A program made the position numbers and the translations under genes. Positions 62,874 to 64,000 of a stretch of DNA of 64,000 bases are shown here, in pieces. Position 1 is the first letter of the stretch. The number at the start of each line of letters is the position of its first letter. Where the stretch lies: NCBI RefSeq assembly GCF_039543825.1, contig NZ_BAABKM010000002.1, positions 590,133 to 654,132 on the forward strand. Direction: 5' to 3'. The notes under the pieces were generated by a model. That model was not told where the DNA came from. It searched no databases and saw nothing but the letters and a program-made list of their open reading frames with translations. Source of the DNA: Nocardioides conyzicola (lineage in GTDB: Bacteria > Actinomycetota > Actinomycetes > Propionibacteriales > Nocardioidaceae).

Positions 62874-64000
62874 ACGACCTGAAGCAGCTGCTGCGCGACA
62901 ACGTGGCCGACGCGCCGACGGACCACCTGGACACGGCGTCGCTCGTCGCCGCCGGGCGCCGCCGGGTCCGCGTACGCCGTACGCGCGCCGCCGGAGGCAC
63001 CGCCCTGCTGGCCGCCGGAGTGGTCACGGTCGCCCTGCTCGGCGGCGGACCGGCAGGGCGTGAGAAGGCGGAGCCGGCGCACCAGCCGCCGCGGCCCGAT
63101 GCGCCCACCCTGCGACTGGCCGACGCCCAACAGGCCGTCGAAGAGCGCGACTACGAGGTCCTGACGTCGCACACCAACAAGGACCTCGACGCCGACAACG
63201 GGCAGTACCTCGACGGCGTGACCGACGACGGGTTGGTCCTCTTCCGCGACGGGCCGCGCAGCGACCAGCTGTACCCGCGCTTCGCGCTGCTCGACCCCTC
63301 CACTGGTGCGAAGGACTGGCTCCCCGACCTCGCCGGGATCGGTCAGGACCAGACCTGGCCCGTCGACCTCGGCACCGACCGCCTGGTCCTGCTCTCGTTG
63401 GAGAACGGCCTGCCCGGCGCCATGCGGGCGCACGTGTTCGACCGGGCGAGCCGCCAGTGGACCACCCTGACGTGGTCGGGTCTCCCGGGCGTGGAGTTCC
63501 CCCGGGCGGTCGCGGGTCCCGACGACCGGCTCTACGTCTCCGTCCCCGCCACGCAGGGCACGCCCCCTGAGGGCGGCTGGCCGACCGGGCCGGACGGCGA
63601 GGCGGACGACGCCGACGCCGAGGGCGACACCTACGACCTCTGGTCGGTCTCGATGACCGACACCTCCGACGTACGCGACGAGCACCTGACGGTCGGGGAG
63701 CTCGCCTTCACGGACACGAAGATGGTGTGGAGCGACTCCGGGAACGGAGCCGCTGGGAGGTTCCACGTGCGCGACCTGGCGACCGGCGTCGAGACCTCCT
63801 TCGACCCGCACCTGGGCGACAAGTGCAACCTGCTGGGCTTCGGGGCTACGGGCGACCGGATCGTGGCGAGCGAGTACTGCGGTACGTACGACGGCGGGGT
63901 GCGCGACGACCGGGTCCAGATCCTCAGCACGGACGGCGAGCAGGTGGTCACCATCCAGGACAGCGGCGCCGAGGGCTACCTGCCGCCCGGCGGCGGCGTG
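62870..64000 (+). CDS. Single-pass membrane protein, probable anti-sigma partner; 3' end outside window
   Basis: The reading frame is open from 62870 to the window end (377 codons, no stop). It starts NDLKQLLRDNVADAPTDHLD, a short cytoplasmic part, then a basic RRRVRVRRTRAAGG stretch and one membrane segment (about residues 43-60). The outer domain contains propeller-like units, for example YPRFALLDPSTGAKDWLP and LSTDGEQVVTIQD. Its GTG overlaps the sigma stop (GTGA), with GGAGAGGGG upstream; a GTG directly before it (62867) is equally possible. By position it should be the anti-sigma or sensor partner of the second SigE-family factor. It is incomplete. Confidence 0.65.
   Translation, partial: MNDLKQLLRDNVADAPTDHLDTASLVAAGRRRVRVRRTRAAGGTALLAAGVVTVALLGGGPAGREKAEPAHQPPRPDAPTLRLADAQQAVEERDYEVLTSHTNKDLDADNGQYLDGVTDDGLVLFRDGPRSDQLYPRFALLDPSTGAKDWLPDLAGIGQDQTWPVDLGTDRLVLLSLENGLPGAMRAHVFDRASRQWTTLTWSGLPGVEFPRAVAGPDDRLYVSVPATQGTPPEGGWPTGPDGEADDADAEGDTYDLWSVSMTDTSDVRDEHLTVGELAFTDTKMVWSDSGNGAAGRFHVRDLATGVETSFDPHLGDKCNLLGFGATGDRIVASEYCGTYDGGVRDDRVQILSTDGEQVVTIQDSGAEGYLPPGGGV

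Overview
The window is high-GC actinobacterial chromosome, most likely from Nocardioides or a close relative (inference). It has dense GTG/ATG starts, 4-bp ATGA/GTGA gene overlaps, mycothiol synthesis (mshB), coenzyme F420 synthesis (fbiC), a GuaB/GuaB3 pair, a DUF222-HNH gene and a T-box leader for ileS. There is no rRNA, tRNA, CRISPR array, prophage or classical insertion sequence. Coding density is very high; only about 20091-20505 and 30292-30624 exceed 300 bp without a gene, and both hold repeat or operator-like structure.

Left third (1-22 kb). The ileS 5' end and its T-box leader sit at the edge. They are followed by a membrane protein, a DinB protein, dapD, a two-domain wall hydrolase and a DUF5999 protein. 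A minus-strand operon fdxA-dapC-[ACT-like]-pheA-tyrA joins lysine/diaminopimelate and aromatic amino acid synthesis. An archaeal-type AspRS follows, itself behind a second T-box-like leader, then an AGE-family epimerase, a secreted lipase, a VanW protein, the mshB/DUF6113 pair, a Nudix hydrolase, an RCC1-repeat protein and an HNH endonuclease gene preceded by tandem repeats.

Middle (22-46 kb). A thioesterase, DUF202, GT39-like and PAP2 membrane genes, an acyl-CoA ligase, an MMPL transporter and a regulator lead to the F420 gene fbiC with its neighbours. Next come an F420-dependent-type LLM oxidoreductase, guaA, and a minus-strand cluster made of a GMC (cholesterol-oxidase-like) oxidoreductase, two aldehyde dehydrogenases, a CrtC/AttH-like protein and an APH-like kinase. 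KstR-type 14-bp sites precede both the LLM gene and the APH-led operon, which suggests one lipid or steroid-like catabolic regulon that may use F420. Next to it an AbiEi/DUF559-like gene is enclosed by 83-bp inverted repeats.

Right part (46-64 kb). glpD, a CapA lipoprotein, a DGPF-ECF42 sigma pair, two lipoproteins, a nitrilase, rnhA, guaB3, guaB, an ACT-GNAT protein, a second GT39-like gene, and two SigE-family sigma factors each overlapping a membrane partner (the last cut by the window end).

Regulation seen across the window: at least eighteen genes have a TANNNT-type -10 hexamer ending 6-7 nt before the start codon, which is the layout of leaderless transcripts. At three divergent gene pairs the two opposing -10 boxes share their TA dinucleotide inside a 10-bp ANNNTANNNT element. 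The most distinctive items are the inverted-repeat-flanked AbiEi/DUF559 gene, the T-box-like leader on aspS, the TA-sharing bidirectional promoters, the ACT-like protein beside a diverged PheA, and the repeat-associated HNH gene.
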